A DNA stretch of 58,500 nt, from positions 64,001 through 122,500 of the forward strand of contig JACVTC010000122.1 of assembly GCA_016946835.1 (NCBI GenBank), given 5' to 3'. Of this stretch, positions 10,390 to 20,335 are shown piece by piece. This DNA comes from Neocallimastix lanati (nom. inval.). Taxonomy: Eukaryota > Neocallimastigomycota > Neocallimastigomycetes > Neocallimastigales > Neocallimastigaceae. A program made the position numbers and the translations under genes. How positions within the stretch are numbered: the first letter of the stretch is position 1; every line of letters begins with the position of its first letter. The notes beneath the pieces were generated by a model. That model searched no databases, was not told the DNA's origin, and saw only the letters and a list, made by a program, of their open reading frames with translations.

Positions 10390-10503
10390 TAATTCTTAAG
10401 GTAATTAGTAAACCTCTACTAAACTTATCTAATTTTACAGGCTAATTAGTAACCTTTAAACATTTTTTTTATTATTATCTAATTTTACTGGACAATTAGT
10501 AAC
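10390..10503 (+). repeat. Three spaced copies of a TAATTAGTAA-type repeat
   Basis: Copies at about 10391-10413, 10421-10454 and 10474-10503 share the pattern ttatctaattttac, then a short G-containing joint, then aattagtaac. The sequence between 10200 and 10860 holds no gene. It is less A/T-monotonous than its surroundings and may be old transposon DNA. Confidence 0.45.
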
Positions 10504-10864
10504 ATTTTGTTAAATAAATATTTTATATTCCTATTTATATTTGTTATCTAAATTAAAGTAATCTTTATAAACAATAATTTTTACTGAAGTATTTAACATT
10601 TCTAAGCAATTACATTTACAAGTTATTTTTATAATTTTATTAATATGGCGCATGTATGACGTACATAAAACATTTTTGTAATAATACATAAATAAATAAA
10701 ATTGTGATATAATTAAAATTTATGTAGTAAAAATATATATAAAAAAATAATTAAAAATAATTATTAAAAAGTAGTAAACTATAATTATAAATAAATAAAT
10801 AAAAATATTAATAAAATAATAAATAAAATTTGAAATTACAAAATTTGAAGTGTTAATTCTAATA

Positions 10865-11010
10865 TTTATTATGTTCAAATTTGACAATAAAAAAATTTTT
10901 TTTTATTAATAGAGTGTTTTTTATAAAAAAAAATATTCATGTAATTAATAAATGAATAAATAAATAAATAAATTAAAAGTTCACAATAATTGTGAAAAAA
11001 AAAATATCAA
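10865..11010 (+). repeat. Short dispersed repeat (ttttttataa ... aaagttcacaataat type)
   Basis: Similar copies lie inside the gag relics (about 17475-17605 and 25577-25700) and in the LINE tail near 39130-39215. Each begins around a gtgttttttataa-like word, contains taattaataaatgaataaat and ends around aaagttca caataatt. Its nature (SINE, MITE or LINE tail) is not settled. Confidence 0.4.
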
Positions 11011-11214
11011 AAATGTTTTTGATATTTATATATTCATATTCTTTTTTTTTTTTTAATTCATTTAATTAATAAATAAAGTTTATGTTTAATTAATAACAAA
11101 AAGAGAAGAAAAAAGAAAAAAAAAAAACATAAAAAAAAATAAATAAATAATAAATAATTAAACAAATAAATAAATAATTGAATAAATAAATAAATAAATA
11201 ATTGAATAAATAAA

Positions 11215-11580
11215 TAATATTCTTTTTTTTTTTTTAAATGATTTAATTTAAAAAAAAATTTTAATTTTTTTATTTTCATATTAAATAAGCTTTTTTTTAA
11301 TTTAAAAATTTAAACTTTAATAATTACTAAATTTAAACATGAATAATGATTAAAAGAAAATATTTTTAATTAAAGAAGATAAATAATTAAATGGAATAGT
11401 TGGAATAAGTAATAAATAGTTAAATAAATAAATGAAATAGATAATAAATAGATAAACAGACTAGTTAAATAAATAAATGAAATAGTTAAATAAATAATAT
11501 TGTTAAAAAATCATAATAATAAAATTTATTTCATAATAAATTAAACAATAGTAACATAAATTATTTTTTTAAATTTTATT
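11215..11580 (+). repeat. Distal upstream block of array unit 2
   Basis: The block is homologous to 2925-3300, and its early part (ggaatagttggaataagt) matches unit 1. From about 11430 rightward it is nearly identical to units 3 and 4. Unit 2 homology with unit 3 also extends leftward in patches to about 11040 (taaataaagtttatgtt). The switch in affinity marks the left edge of the recent 8.1-kb duplication. Confidence 0.6.
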
Positions 11581-11842
11581 TATTATATTTATTATTATTT
11601 TAATACTTATTATTATTGTTATTCATTATTCATTATTTATTATTTATTATTCAATTATTCAATTATTTTATTATTTATTATTTATTATTTATTATTTATT
11701 ATTTATTATTTATTATTCAATTATTTATTATTTATTATATATTATTTATTATTTATTATCTATTATTTATTATTTATTATTTATTAATAAATACTCTTTT
11801 TATTATTTATTATTTATTATTTATTATTTATTATTTATTACT
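11580..11842 (+). repeat. ATTTATT heptamer satellite before CBM1 gene 2
   Basis: Heptamers are interrupted by TTCAATTA variants and one TTAATAAATACTC break. The same interruptions occur before gene 3, confirming recent duplication. Confidence 0.8.
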
Positions 11843-11954
11843 ATAATAATATTGTTTTTAAAAAATATATATATACAAATAACAAGAAAAAGTTTTCTTT
11901 TTTTTTTTAAAATAAAAAAATAAAAAAAAAATAAAAAAATAAAATAGGAGAAAA

Positions 11955-12050
11955 ATATTATAAAAGAAATTGTGAGGTTTGACAATCATTTTGTAATTAC
12001 TATTTCATAGAGGAAGAAGAATTTCAAAATATATATAATAATTATATATA
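11955..12050 (+). promoter_or_regulatory. Conserved proximal promoter block, gene 2
   Basis: This is the counterpart of the block before gene 1, about 190-285 bases before the ATG. The gene 2/3 version differs from gene 1/4 at several bases (gaggtttgacaatcat versus cagtttgacat/aat, and catagagg versus cgaagagg). It is identical to the gene 3 copy as far as I read. Confidence 0.5.
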
Positions 12051-12238
12051 AAGTGTTAAATAAATAAATAAATAAATAAAATAAATTAAGCAGAAAAGAA
12101 GAAGAAGAAAAAAAAAAAAATATTTAAATTATTATTGAGATTTTTTTAAAAAAAAAAAAAAAAAGAATTAATAATAATAAGAATTAATAATAAATATATT
12201 TATATATATAGAAAAAAATATACAATTTTCTTAAAAAA

Positions 12239-14266
12239 ATGAAATTTAATAATATAAATAAGGTTTTTTTAATGGGTTTACTATCCATGGGGTTAGTTCG
12301 ATCTGAACGTTCCGTAGTTTGTCATACTTATATTATAAATGAGCCCTATACTGAAAGTAACTATTACAAAGTTTTATATCAATGCCCAAAAACTTTACCT
12401 GTTTCCACAAAAACTTTACCATTTTCCTCAAAAACTTTGCCATTCTCTTCAAAAACTTTACCATTTTCCTCAAAAACTGTTCCAGTAGATACCAATGCTA
12501 TTCCAACTAGGACTGTCACATCCAAAAGCACTTGTGTTGGTTATGCTGATAAGGTTTCATTGAAAACTCTCTATGAAGTCCAATGTGAAAATGTCAAGAC
12601 CTATTTTTGTTATAATTCAAAATGTTGTCCGGATACCCCCCATAATGATTACAGAGAAGTCGTTATTCCTTGCCAACCAATGCAAATTATGGAACGTCGT
12701 AATGACTCTGCCACTAAAATATCTACCACCAAAATACCAACTGCTAAAACTACAACTACTAGACCTTTAAAATCATTATCCGATTACAATGATTCATCAA
12801 ATAATGAAGAAATATCAAATACTAGCTTTAGCATGAAAGTTGGACCGGATAATCAGTTGACTTGTTATACCAGGGAAAATTATGTATATACGAGATACAT
12901 TATGGGAAAAGTTTGTAACTCCCAAGTTTTTGATTATTCAGTTGTATCTACAATTTTCACAACACCTCCTCCAGTTGGATATACTATACCTGATTATAAA
13001 CCAAAAATAATAACATCAAGGGCAAAAACAACCCCAGTTGTTGCCTCAAAAAAAACCGAGACCTCGTGTCGAACGGGAATCAAAGTCACTCTCCCACTTA
13101 ATAATTCAGTGATGGGCTTAGCTACCATGAAGCACATCGAAGCAACAACCTCTACTCCTAAAACTAAAACAGTTCCTATTGCTAAATCTACCACTTCTTC
13201 TACTTTTACTCTTCATCCTAAAACTATACACAGTCTTTCTTCTTCTTCTTCTACTTCTACTCCTTCTACTTCTACTTCTTCTACTTCTTTATCTTCTAAA
13301 ACTCTTCCAAATCCTTCCATTAATAAAGAAAATATTAACTTACAAACTGTCACTGATAAAGAAAATAATAGTCTACAAACTGTCACTTATACTATTTCAG
13401 AATATGCTTTAAGTAATCAACAAAATGAATATTGTACTAAGTATGTTTGTACATCTGATAATTATCGTTATGAACCTGCTTATGTTTTACGCCATAGTAG
13501 AATACGTTGTCCGGTCATGTCCTTTGAAGGTCGTGAAGATATTGTGAATCCTTACTATGTTGGTGGTCCCGATTTATCTTATGAAGATATTCTTCAATCT
13601 ACCTCTATATTCCCAGATAAGTACGAAATTCTCTCCAATATCACCACTCTCTATGATACAGAAAAAATCTTCACAGAAAATGCCATTGTGGATCATACCT
13701 TGTATTGTATCGAGAAAAAATATCAAAAAACTTCTGTAACAGTAAGACCTTATTGTAGTACCATTGAAATACCACCAAAAGAAATCACCACAGATGCCTC
13801 ATTGACGACTACAAAGGTTTTGTTATCAACCTCCACCTCTGTTAAGGAAACTGAAACCACCTCCGAAATTGAAGCAGATACAGTCACAGAAATGGAAGAA
13901 ACTTCGCTTCCAACTGAATTTATTACTGAAACTGAAACTAAATCTACTGCTGAAATTGAAACTGGAACTGGAACTGAATCTACTGCTGAAATTAAAACTG
14001 AAGATGGAACAGTATCAATAACAACAGAGCCAACTTCTACTCAAGAATCCTGTTCTCCAGTAGTTGTCACCATCACAGAAAAGAAAAAAATCACTATTAC
14101 TGAAAAAGAAACCGTAACTGTTACAGTTAATAATGAAGGTGATGAAAATGAACAATGTGCACCAAAATGGGGACAATGTGGAGGTATTAATTATAATGGA
14201 CCAACTTGTTGTTCTTCCGGAAGTCGTTGTGTTCAATACAATTCATATTATTCTCAATGTGTTTAA
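12239..14266 (+). CDS. Secreted Thr/Ser-rich protein with C-terminal CBM1, array gene 2
   Basis: This intronless gene encodes 675 residues and is nearly identical to array gene 3. It has a signal peptide at about 1-22. Five heptapeptides of KTLPFSS type occupy residues 51-85, against two in gene 1. A Thr/Ser linker and a Cys region with MKVGPDNQLTCYTR follow. RCPVMSFEGREDIVNPYY comes next, then a short acidic ETET/GTGTE repeat, the VTITEKK beta-rich segment, and CBM1 at about 640-675. Translation starts at the conserved MKFNN, as in all four copies. Only three residue differences from gene 3 were seen (Val/Ile, Thr/Ser, Gly/Glu), all in the last quarter. The role is inferred as in gene 1. Confidence 0.88.
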   Translation: MKFNNINKVFLMGLLSMGLVRSERSVVCHTYIINEPYTESNYYKVLYQCPKTLPVSTKTLPFSSKTLPFSSKTLPFSSKTVPVDTNAIPTRTVTSKSTCVGYADKVSLKTLYEVQCENVKTYFCYNSKCCPDTPHNDYREVVIPCQPMQIMERRNDSATKISTTKIPTAKTTTTRPLKSLSDYNDSSNNEEISNTSFSMKVGPDNQLTCYTRENYVYTRYIMGKVCNSQVFDYSVVSTIFTTPPPVGYTIPDYKPKIITSRAKTTPVVASKKTETSCRTGIKVTLPLNNSVMGLATMKHIEATTSTPKTKTVPIAKSTTSSTFTLHPKTIHSLSSSSSTSTPSTSTSSTSLSSKTLPNPSINKENINLQTVTDKENNSLQTVTYTISEYALSNQQNEYCTKYVCTSDNYRYEPAYVLRHSRIRCPVMSFEGREDIVNPYYVGGPDLSYEDILQSTSIFPDKYEILSNITTLYDTEKIFTENAIVDHTLYCIEKKYQKTSVTVRPYCSTIEIPPKEITTDASLTTTKVLLSTSTSVKETETTSEIEADTVTEMEETSLPTEFITETETKSTAEIETGTGTESTAEIKTEDGTVSITTEPTSTQESCSPVVVTITEKKKITITEKETVTVTVNNEGDENEQCAPKWGQCGGINYNGPTCCSSGSRCVQYNSYYSQCV

Positions 14267-14267
14267 C

Positions 14268-14416
14268 AAAAAAAAAAAAGAGCGTAAGAGAGAAAGAAAA
14301 GGAAAGAAAGAAAAAGAAATAAAAAAAAAAAAGAAAAGAAATAAAAAAGAAAAAAATTATTCATAACTAAAAAAAAAAAAAATTATTTCTTTTTCTTTTT
14401 TATTTTTATCTCCTAT
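14268..14416 (+). terminator. Purine tract plus pyrimidine tract after gene 2
   Basis: Purines run from just after the stop to about 14357, and a TTTCTTTTTC pyrimidine tract lies at about 14384-14416. This is the same arrangement as after the other array genes and could form a transcript stem. The role is not shown by sequence alone. Confidence 0.4.
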
Positions 14417-14429
14417 AAATAAATAAAAA

Positions 14430-14805
14430 AAAATAACAAATAAAAAGTTTTTTATAAAATAATAAAGTTTATATAACTAAGCTTAACAAGAAAAAATAAA
14501 ATGTTATTTTATTGATTTATAAAATAAAAAAAAAAATAATATTACTTAATGGATTTATAAATTAAATTAAATCAACTTTTTTATTTTTAAAAGATTTATA
14601 AATAATATATAAATAATATGTATTGAATAAAATAAACTATTATTTTTTGAAAATTATTTATTATAAATTATATATTATTAATCATATCATATCAATTATT
14701 ATTTTTTAAGAATTTATATAAATCAAAATCAAAAATTAACAGAATTTATTATTTTTAATAGATTTAAAAATAATATAAAAATATATATATATATATTTTA
14801 TTTTA

Positions 14806-14837
<32 letters not shown>

Positions 14838-15503
14838 GATTTATATAAATTCAAAGCCAAACATTTATATATAAAAAAAAATAATTTATCCTCAATAAAC
14901 AATTTGGAATCCAATCTATTTTTATATTATGATCGGTCCACTCTATAAAAAAAATAAATAAAAAATAAAAAGTAAAAAATAAAAAAAAATAAAAAATAAA
15001 AATATTTATATAAATATGTTTTAACTAAAACAATTTTATATATGGAATTGTAAATATGAAAAAAAAAATATATATATATATAGAAAATACTCAAAATGCT
15101 TTTTAACATCACTATCCATTAAATAATACTAATACTAATACTAATAATAACAATAATTGGTTTATTAATTCAACATTTTTTTTTCATTTTTAAATTTTTT
15201 TTTTTTTTAATAGTTTAATTATATTCCCCCTTTCATTTAATTATCATTCTTTCCTTAACTTAGTTTCATTGAAGAGTCCAGTTGGAAAGCAACAACATCA
15301 TCATCATCATTATCTTATCTTGAAAGCAATAATAATAAATTAATTTACTATTAAATTATTAATAATATAAAAAAAAAAAAGTATAAAAGTATAAACAAAT
15401 TATTTCATATAATCTTTAATATATTCAAATTATCTATATTCATTATATTGATTATGGAAAATCATATGAAGTATTTAAAAAATGACTAATTAATATCATA
15501 TTA

Positions 15504-15539
<36 letters not shown>

Positions 15540-15784
15540 GATGGATTTGTGTTTCTCTCTCACGATATACAATTGACTCTCTGGTTAGGGTTCCAGATGA
15601 AAATGGAAAATTTAAATACCATATTATGGTTAAAGAAACTTGTAAATTTATACATTTATATATTTGATGAGGTTAATAATAAATAATTGTTTAATTAATG
15701 TTCAATAAATATTTATTGGAGTAGAATATTTAAGAAAGTATATGTAATATGAATTTTAAGTTAAAATGTTTTAAGAATCATTAC

Positions 15785-15816
<32 letters not shown>

Positions 15817-16103
15817 ATGATGAACCATCAATAATTTATTACGATTTTTATTTATATTTATCTTCCATTTAATTTTAATCTAAAATCTTTGAATATTTAT
15901 TATATAATAAAAAAAATTGGTAAAACATATTAAAATAACAATAAACAATTGTTCTTCTATGCTATGAATAAATTGTCAACTAATAAACTGATAGACCTTC
16001 TGATAGTGAAAGCGCAATAACGATGTTAATATTGACATTGTTTTATGGGACAATTTTTTTTAAAAAAAATTAAAAAAAAAAAAGAATTATAATTACTTGC
16101 AGT

Positions 16104-16135
<32 letters not shown>

Positions 16136-16165
16136 ACTTGTAGTTGTTTCCGACAAAAAAAAAAG
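14430..16165 (+). other. Gene-free 3' flank and insert of array unit 2
   Basis: The first 450 bases are the shared 3' flank. The rest (about 14880-16165) is present in units 2 and 3 but not in unit 1. It contains short less AT-rich islands near 14930, 15250-15320, 15537-15690 and 15960-16050. The island at 15537 stays open for about 50 codons, but the protein resembles nothing I recognise. I take these islands to be relics of an inserted element. Confidence 0.5.
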
Positions 16166-16370
16166 GGGGGAGTACTATGTCAGAACGCCAATACTAACAT
16201 ATATAATAGAAAAATATTAATACTTAATAAAAATAATATTTTCTTTTTTAAAGAAAAATAAAAAAAAAATGGAGCAATATACTTTATATATACTAAACTG
16301 AATTAAACAGAACTAAAATAAAAATAAATTTTTATTTCTATTTTTATAAAATTTTTATAAATTTTTTACA
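16165..16370 (+). mobile_element. Candidate polypurine tract plus LTR remnant, unit 2
   Basis: An A/G tract ending aaaggggggag is followed two to seven bases later by TGTCAGAACGCC, and a matching TTTTTTACA end lies at 16370. This gives a possible 193-base LTR (16178-16370) with TG...CA termini. A TATA-like stretch is included. The unit 3 copy (24282 on) has lost the CA of the right end. It may belong to the gypsy-like gag relic downstream, but no primer-binding site was identified. Confidence 0.4.
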
Positions 16371-17364
16371 GAGTAAAAAAAAAAAAAGATTTTTTTTGAA
16401 CATATAAAATATTTTTTTTTATTTAAAAGAAAAAAAAAAAAACTATTATTAAATAAATATATTCCATACAAATTAATTGTTTTTATGTATGAAATTGAAA
16501 ATTGAAAAAGATTTTGAACATATATGATATTTTTTTTTTTAAATCCTATTTTCTTGTTTTTCTTTTTAGTAATAATGTTATATATACATATATTATATAT
16601 ATATTATTATTCATGTATTTATTTATTATGTAAGTAATTTATTATATACAATATTATTATTGGCAATATTTATTTATTTATCTATTAAATAAGTAATTAT
16701 TCTATTTAGAATAAAAAAAAAATATTGATTTTACTTTTATTATTAGCAATATATAAAAAAATATCTTTTTATTTATTGATTTTTTATATTGATTTATTTT
16801 ATATAAAAAAAAAATATATATATATATATTAAAAATACTTGTAAAATACAGAAATAAATAATTTTAATATAAATACAATATTTATAAATTATATATAATA
16901 AATAATACATATGATGATGAACCAATAAAAAATTTGTTACATGAAAATATAAAAAAAAAAAAAAAAAAAAAAATTCTTTAACAAAATCTTAACTTTAAGA
17001 TTTAAAAATTTAAATAATTTCAAAGATCAAAGATTGGTAAGAAATCACAATTTCTTATTAATTTGTATTTTTTAACATATTTTTTTTGTGTTTAATTACA
17101 AAAAATTTCTCCAAAAAAAAAAAAAAAAAAAATTTTTTTTTTTTTTAATTTATACAATTTCGTTAACCCTAACCATACTAATCAATTTAAAAATTTATAT
17201 TAAATAATATTAAATGTAGACAATGAAGAAGCCATTTATCATATAACCAAATCATCCATCCTAAAACAAAACCTATTGATATAAAAGTATATTATAAATA
17301 AAAATCATATAATAAAAGAAAAGTACATATATATATATATAAATCAAATACATATATATAAATA
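16371..17364 (+). other. AT-rich leader segment before the gag relic, unit 2
   Basis: No gene was found. The last 300 bases match unit 1 (6775-7110), including aatgaagaagccatttatca. The remainder holds TA microsatellites and homopolymers. It could be the untranslated leader of the retroelement whose gag follows. Confidence 0.4.
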
Positions 17365-18034
17365 ATGGAGGAACTAAACTATAACAATGTAACCTTCATG
17401 AATGGTTTTGCTGGTGATAGATGTTATTTAAAAGAATTCCTAGCAAAAATAAACGCTGTCCAATTTGTAAATTGAGTGATTTTTATAAAAAAATAAAATA
17501 TTTATGTAATTAATAAATAAATAAATATATAAATAAATGAATGAACAAATAAATAAATAAATAAATAAGGTTAAAAGTTCGTAATCATTAAGGCTGTAAA
17601 AAAATAAAATAACATAAATGAATTTAATATTTTTGATCAATCCAGAAAAATTCGAAAATGATAAAACCAAAATAATCAATATCATTTCTGAACTGTACGG
17701 AAATGGGATGAATTGGACAGCTTCTCTTATGGAGAATCGAGATCCATGTTTGCTCAATTACAATGTATTTGTAGTAAGAATGAAATCTGTTTACTGTGGT
17801 TACGATTACATCTTTATTGCAAATTAAAAGCTCAAAACTATCAAATAAAAACGCCTAGGAGATATTAGAAACTATTTTCTTGAACTTAATAGGTATGCCC
17901 CAACGAATCAATCAACTACTTGCCTTTTCTCAAATTATAGTTTCATTTCTAGACATTCTCCCGAAATTTCTACTAGTGTCGAAGTCCCAAGAGTTGAAGA
18001 ACTTGTTAACAATTTAGCAGAACTTACAAAATGA
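17365..18034 (+). pseudogene. Ty3/gypsy-like Gag relic, unit 2
   Basis: The first part (17365-17475) reads MEELNYNN, then FAGDRCYLKEFLAKINAV, the usual F-GD-LKEFL-IN start of gypsy Gag. An approximately 140-base AT-rich repeat interrupts it. The second part (17618-17827) has LINPEKFENDKTKIINIISE, GMNWTASLMENRDPCL and LNYNVFVVRMK, matching the conserved Gag helices with their central Trp. After a TAA the same frame continues with LGDIRNYFLELNRYAP and ends at TGA 18034. No zinc knuckle, protease or polymerase follows. Broken by the insert and stops, it is a relic; both copies carry the same damage. Confidence 0.6.
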
Positions 18035-18039
18035 ATTAA

Positions 18040-18600
18040 TTAAAAAAAAAGAAAAGAAATAAAATTTAGCAAAAAAAAAAATAAAATAAAGTATAAACAT
18101 TTTTTATTTAATAATTCATTTAAATTCTATTTTTCCATCAAGTTCATTAAATATAAATTTGAATAAACCTCATCACCATAAAAATTTATAGAAATTTAAA
18201 TTGTTGGAATAAACAATTTATTAGCTTCAAATGGAAATTTAGGTTGAAATTTTCTTATTCACCAGCAACTGAAGAATTGGAATATTAAAGCTTTAGAGAA
18301 TGAGAGAAAACATAGTATTTAGAATCTAAATATTTTACTATCAAAATTAAAAATTTGAATAAATTTTATACTTTATTAAATAAATATATAAAATATAGCA
18401 AAAATATAGTATTACTAAAAAAAAAAAAACCTTTTCATCTTTTCTAGAATAAAAACACTTTGATATATAAGAATAATGTAATTATCTAAATTTGTTTAAC
18501 ATGTTAAATTACCAATAAAAATATTTTATATTAAATTAAGTTTATATTAAAAAGAAAAATAAAAAAAAAAATTTTTTTAATAATAAATAAATAATAAAAA
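18040..18600 (+). other. Gene-free spacer after the gag relic, unit 2
   Basis: The spacer is AT-rich with no coding pattern I trust. A few mixed-composition patches (for example caccagcaactgaagaattgg near 18264) are repeated identically in unit 3 near 26372. It is probably further retroelement debris. Confidence 0.4.
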
Positions 18601-18617
18601 CACCCTAATAAATAATT

Positions 18618-18770
18618 GAATAATAAATAATAAATAATAAATAATAAATAATAAATAATAAATAATAAATAATAAATAATAAATAATAAATAATAAATAA
18701 TAAATAATAAATAATAAATAATAAATAATAAATAGTTAAATAATAAATAATAAATAATAAATAATTGAAT
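18618..18770 (-). repeat. AATAAAT heptamer satellite, opposite orientation to the promoter satellite
   Basis: The tract is the reverse complement of the ATTTATT heptamers at 19677-19939, about 1 kb downstream. A short inward ttatttattatttattattta tail lies near 18842-18865. The AATTGAAT interruptions likewise mirror the TTCAATT interruptions of the promoter satellite. Confidence 0.75.
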
Positions 18771-19229
18771 AATAAATAATTGAATAATAAATAAATGAAT
18801 AATAATTAATAGATAATAAATAATAAATAATAATTATTCAGTTATTTATTATTTATTATTTAATTATTTATGAATACATTAATAAAAATTAAATTAAATA
18901 GAAAATAGAAATTAAATAACAAACAAAACAAAACAAAACAAAACAAAATGAATGAATTAAAAAAAAAAAAAAAAAAGTCAATTGTTAGGAAGGAAACATT
19001 TATTTATTAATTTTTTTTTTAATTCATTTAATTAATAAATAAAGTTTATGTTCATTTGATCTCACCAATAACAAAAAAAAAAAAAAAAATGAAAAAAACA
19101 ACATAAAAAAATTAAATAAATAAGCATTAATAAATAAATAATTTAATAAATAAATAATTGAATAAATAAATAAACATATAAATAATTGAATAAATAAATA
19201 AATAAATAATTGAATAAATATATAAATAA

Positions 19230-19680
19230 ATAATATTCTTTTTTTTTTTTTAAATGATTTAATTAATTTAAAAAAAATTTTTTAATTTTTTATTTTCATA
19301 TTAAATAAACTTTTTTTTTAAATTAAAAATTTCAAATTAAACTTTAATAATTACTAAATTTAAACATGAATAATAATTGAAAGAAAAATTTTTTAATTAA
19401 AGAAGATAAATAATTAAATGAAATAGTTAAATAAATAAATGGAATAGATAATAAATAGATAAACAGACTAGTTAAATAAATAAATGGAATAAATAATAAA
19501 TAGTTAAATAGAATAGTTAAATAAATAAATGAAATAGATAATAAATAGATAAACAGACTAGTTAAATAAATAAATGAAATAGTTAAATAAATAATATTGT
19601 TAAAAAATCATAATAATAAAATTTATTTCATAATAAATTAAACAATAGTAACATAAATTATTTTTTTAAATTTTATTTAT
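19230..19680 (+). repeat. Distal upstream block of array unit 3
   Basis: The block is longer than in units 1 and 2, because the segment with gataaacagactagttaaat is present twice. This expanded form matches unit 4 (27335-27780). To its right the sequence becomes identical to unit 2. This is the mosaic junction described under findings. Confidence 0.65.
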
Positions 19681-19939
19681 TATATTTATTATTATTTTAA
19701 TACTTATTATTATTGTTATTCATTATTCATTATTTATTATTTATTATTCAATTATTCAATTATTTTATTATTTATTATTTATTATTTATTATTTATTATT
19801 TATTATTTATTATTCAATTATTTATTATTTATTATATATTATTTATTATTTATTATCTATTATTTATTATTTATTATTTATTAATAAATACTCTTTTTAT
19901 TATTTATTATTTATTATTTATTATTTATTATTTATTACT
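19677..19939 (+). repeat. ATTTATT heptamer satellite before CBM1 gene 3
   Basis: The order of heptamers and interruptions is the same as at 11580-11842. The long hydrophobic open frame it creates is not a gene. Confidence 0.8.
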
Positions 19940-20051
19940 ATAATAATATTGTTTTTAAAAAATATATATATACAAATAACAAGAAAAAGTTTTCTTTTTT
20001 TTTTTAAAATAAAAAAATAAAAAAAAAATAAAAAAATAAAATAGGAGAAAA

Positions 20052-20147
20052 ATATTATAAAAGAAATTGTGAGGTTTGACAATCATTTTGTAATTACTAT
20101 TTCATAGAGGAAGAAGAATTTCAAAATATATATAATAATTATATATA
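20052..20147 (+). promoter_or_regulatory. Conserved proximal promoter block, gene 3
   Basis: The block is identical to the gene 2 block in position and sequence as far as read. Genes 2 and 3 are therefore expected to share proximal regulation while differing in distal upstream sequence. Confidence 0.5.
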
Positions 20148-20335
20148 AAGTGTTAAATAAATAAATAAATAAATAAAATAAATTAAGCAGAAAAGAAGAA
20201 GAAGAAAAAAAAAAAAATATTTAAATTATTATTGAGATTTTTTTAAAAAAAAAAAAAAAAAGAATTAATAATAATAAGAATTAATAATAAATATATTTAT
20301 ATATATAGAAAAAAATATACAATTTTCTTAAAAAA

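Larger units (their letters stand above)
11430..19530 (+). repeat. First copy of the recent ~8.1-kb tandem duplication
   Basis: The copy spans the gene 2 promoter, gene 2, its 3' flank, the candidate LTR, the gag relic and the upstream satellite of the next unit. Landmarks recur downstream at a nearly constant spacing: 12239 to 20336 (8097 bases) and 17618 to 25728 (8110 bases). The few differences seen are mostly homopolymer or microsatellite length. The edges are approximate because they lie in AT repeats. Confidence 0.8.

Noticed and set aside
12994-13194. Reverse-strand 66-codon frame in genes 2 and 3
   Set aside because: It lies wholly antisense to the conserved CBM1 coding frame and is identical only because the genes are duplicates; it is not kept in genes 1 and 4.
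16178-16370. Treating the candidate LTR plus Gag relic as one complete retroelement
   Set aside because: No second LTR, primer-binding site or polymerase region could be found, so they are listed separately.
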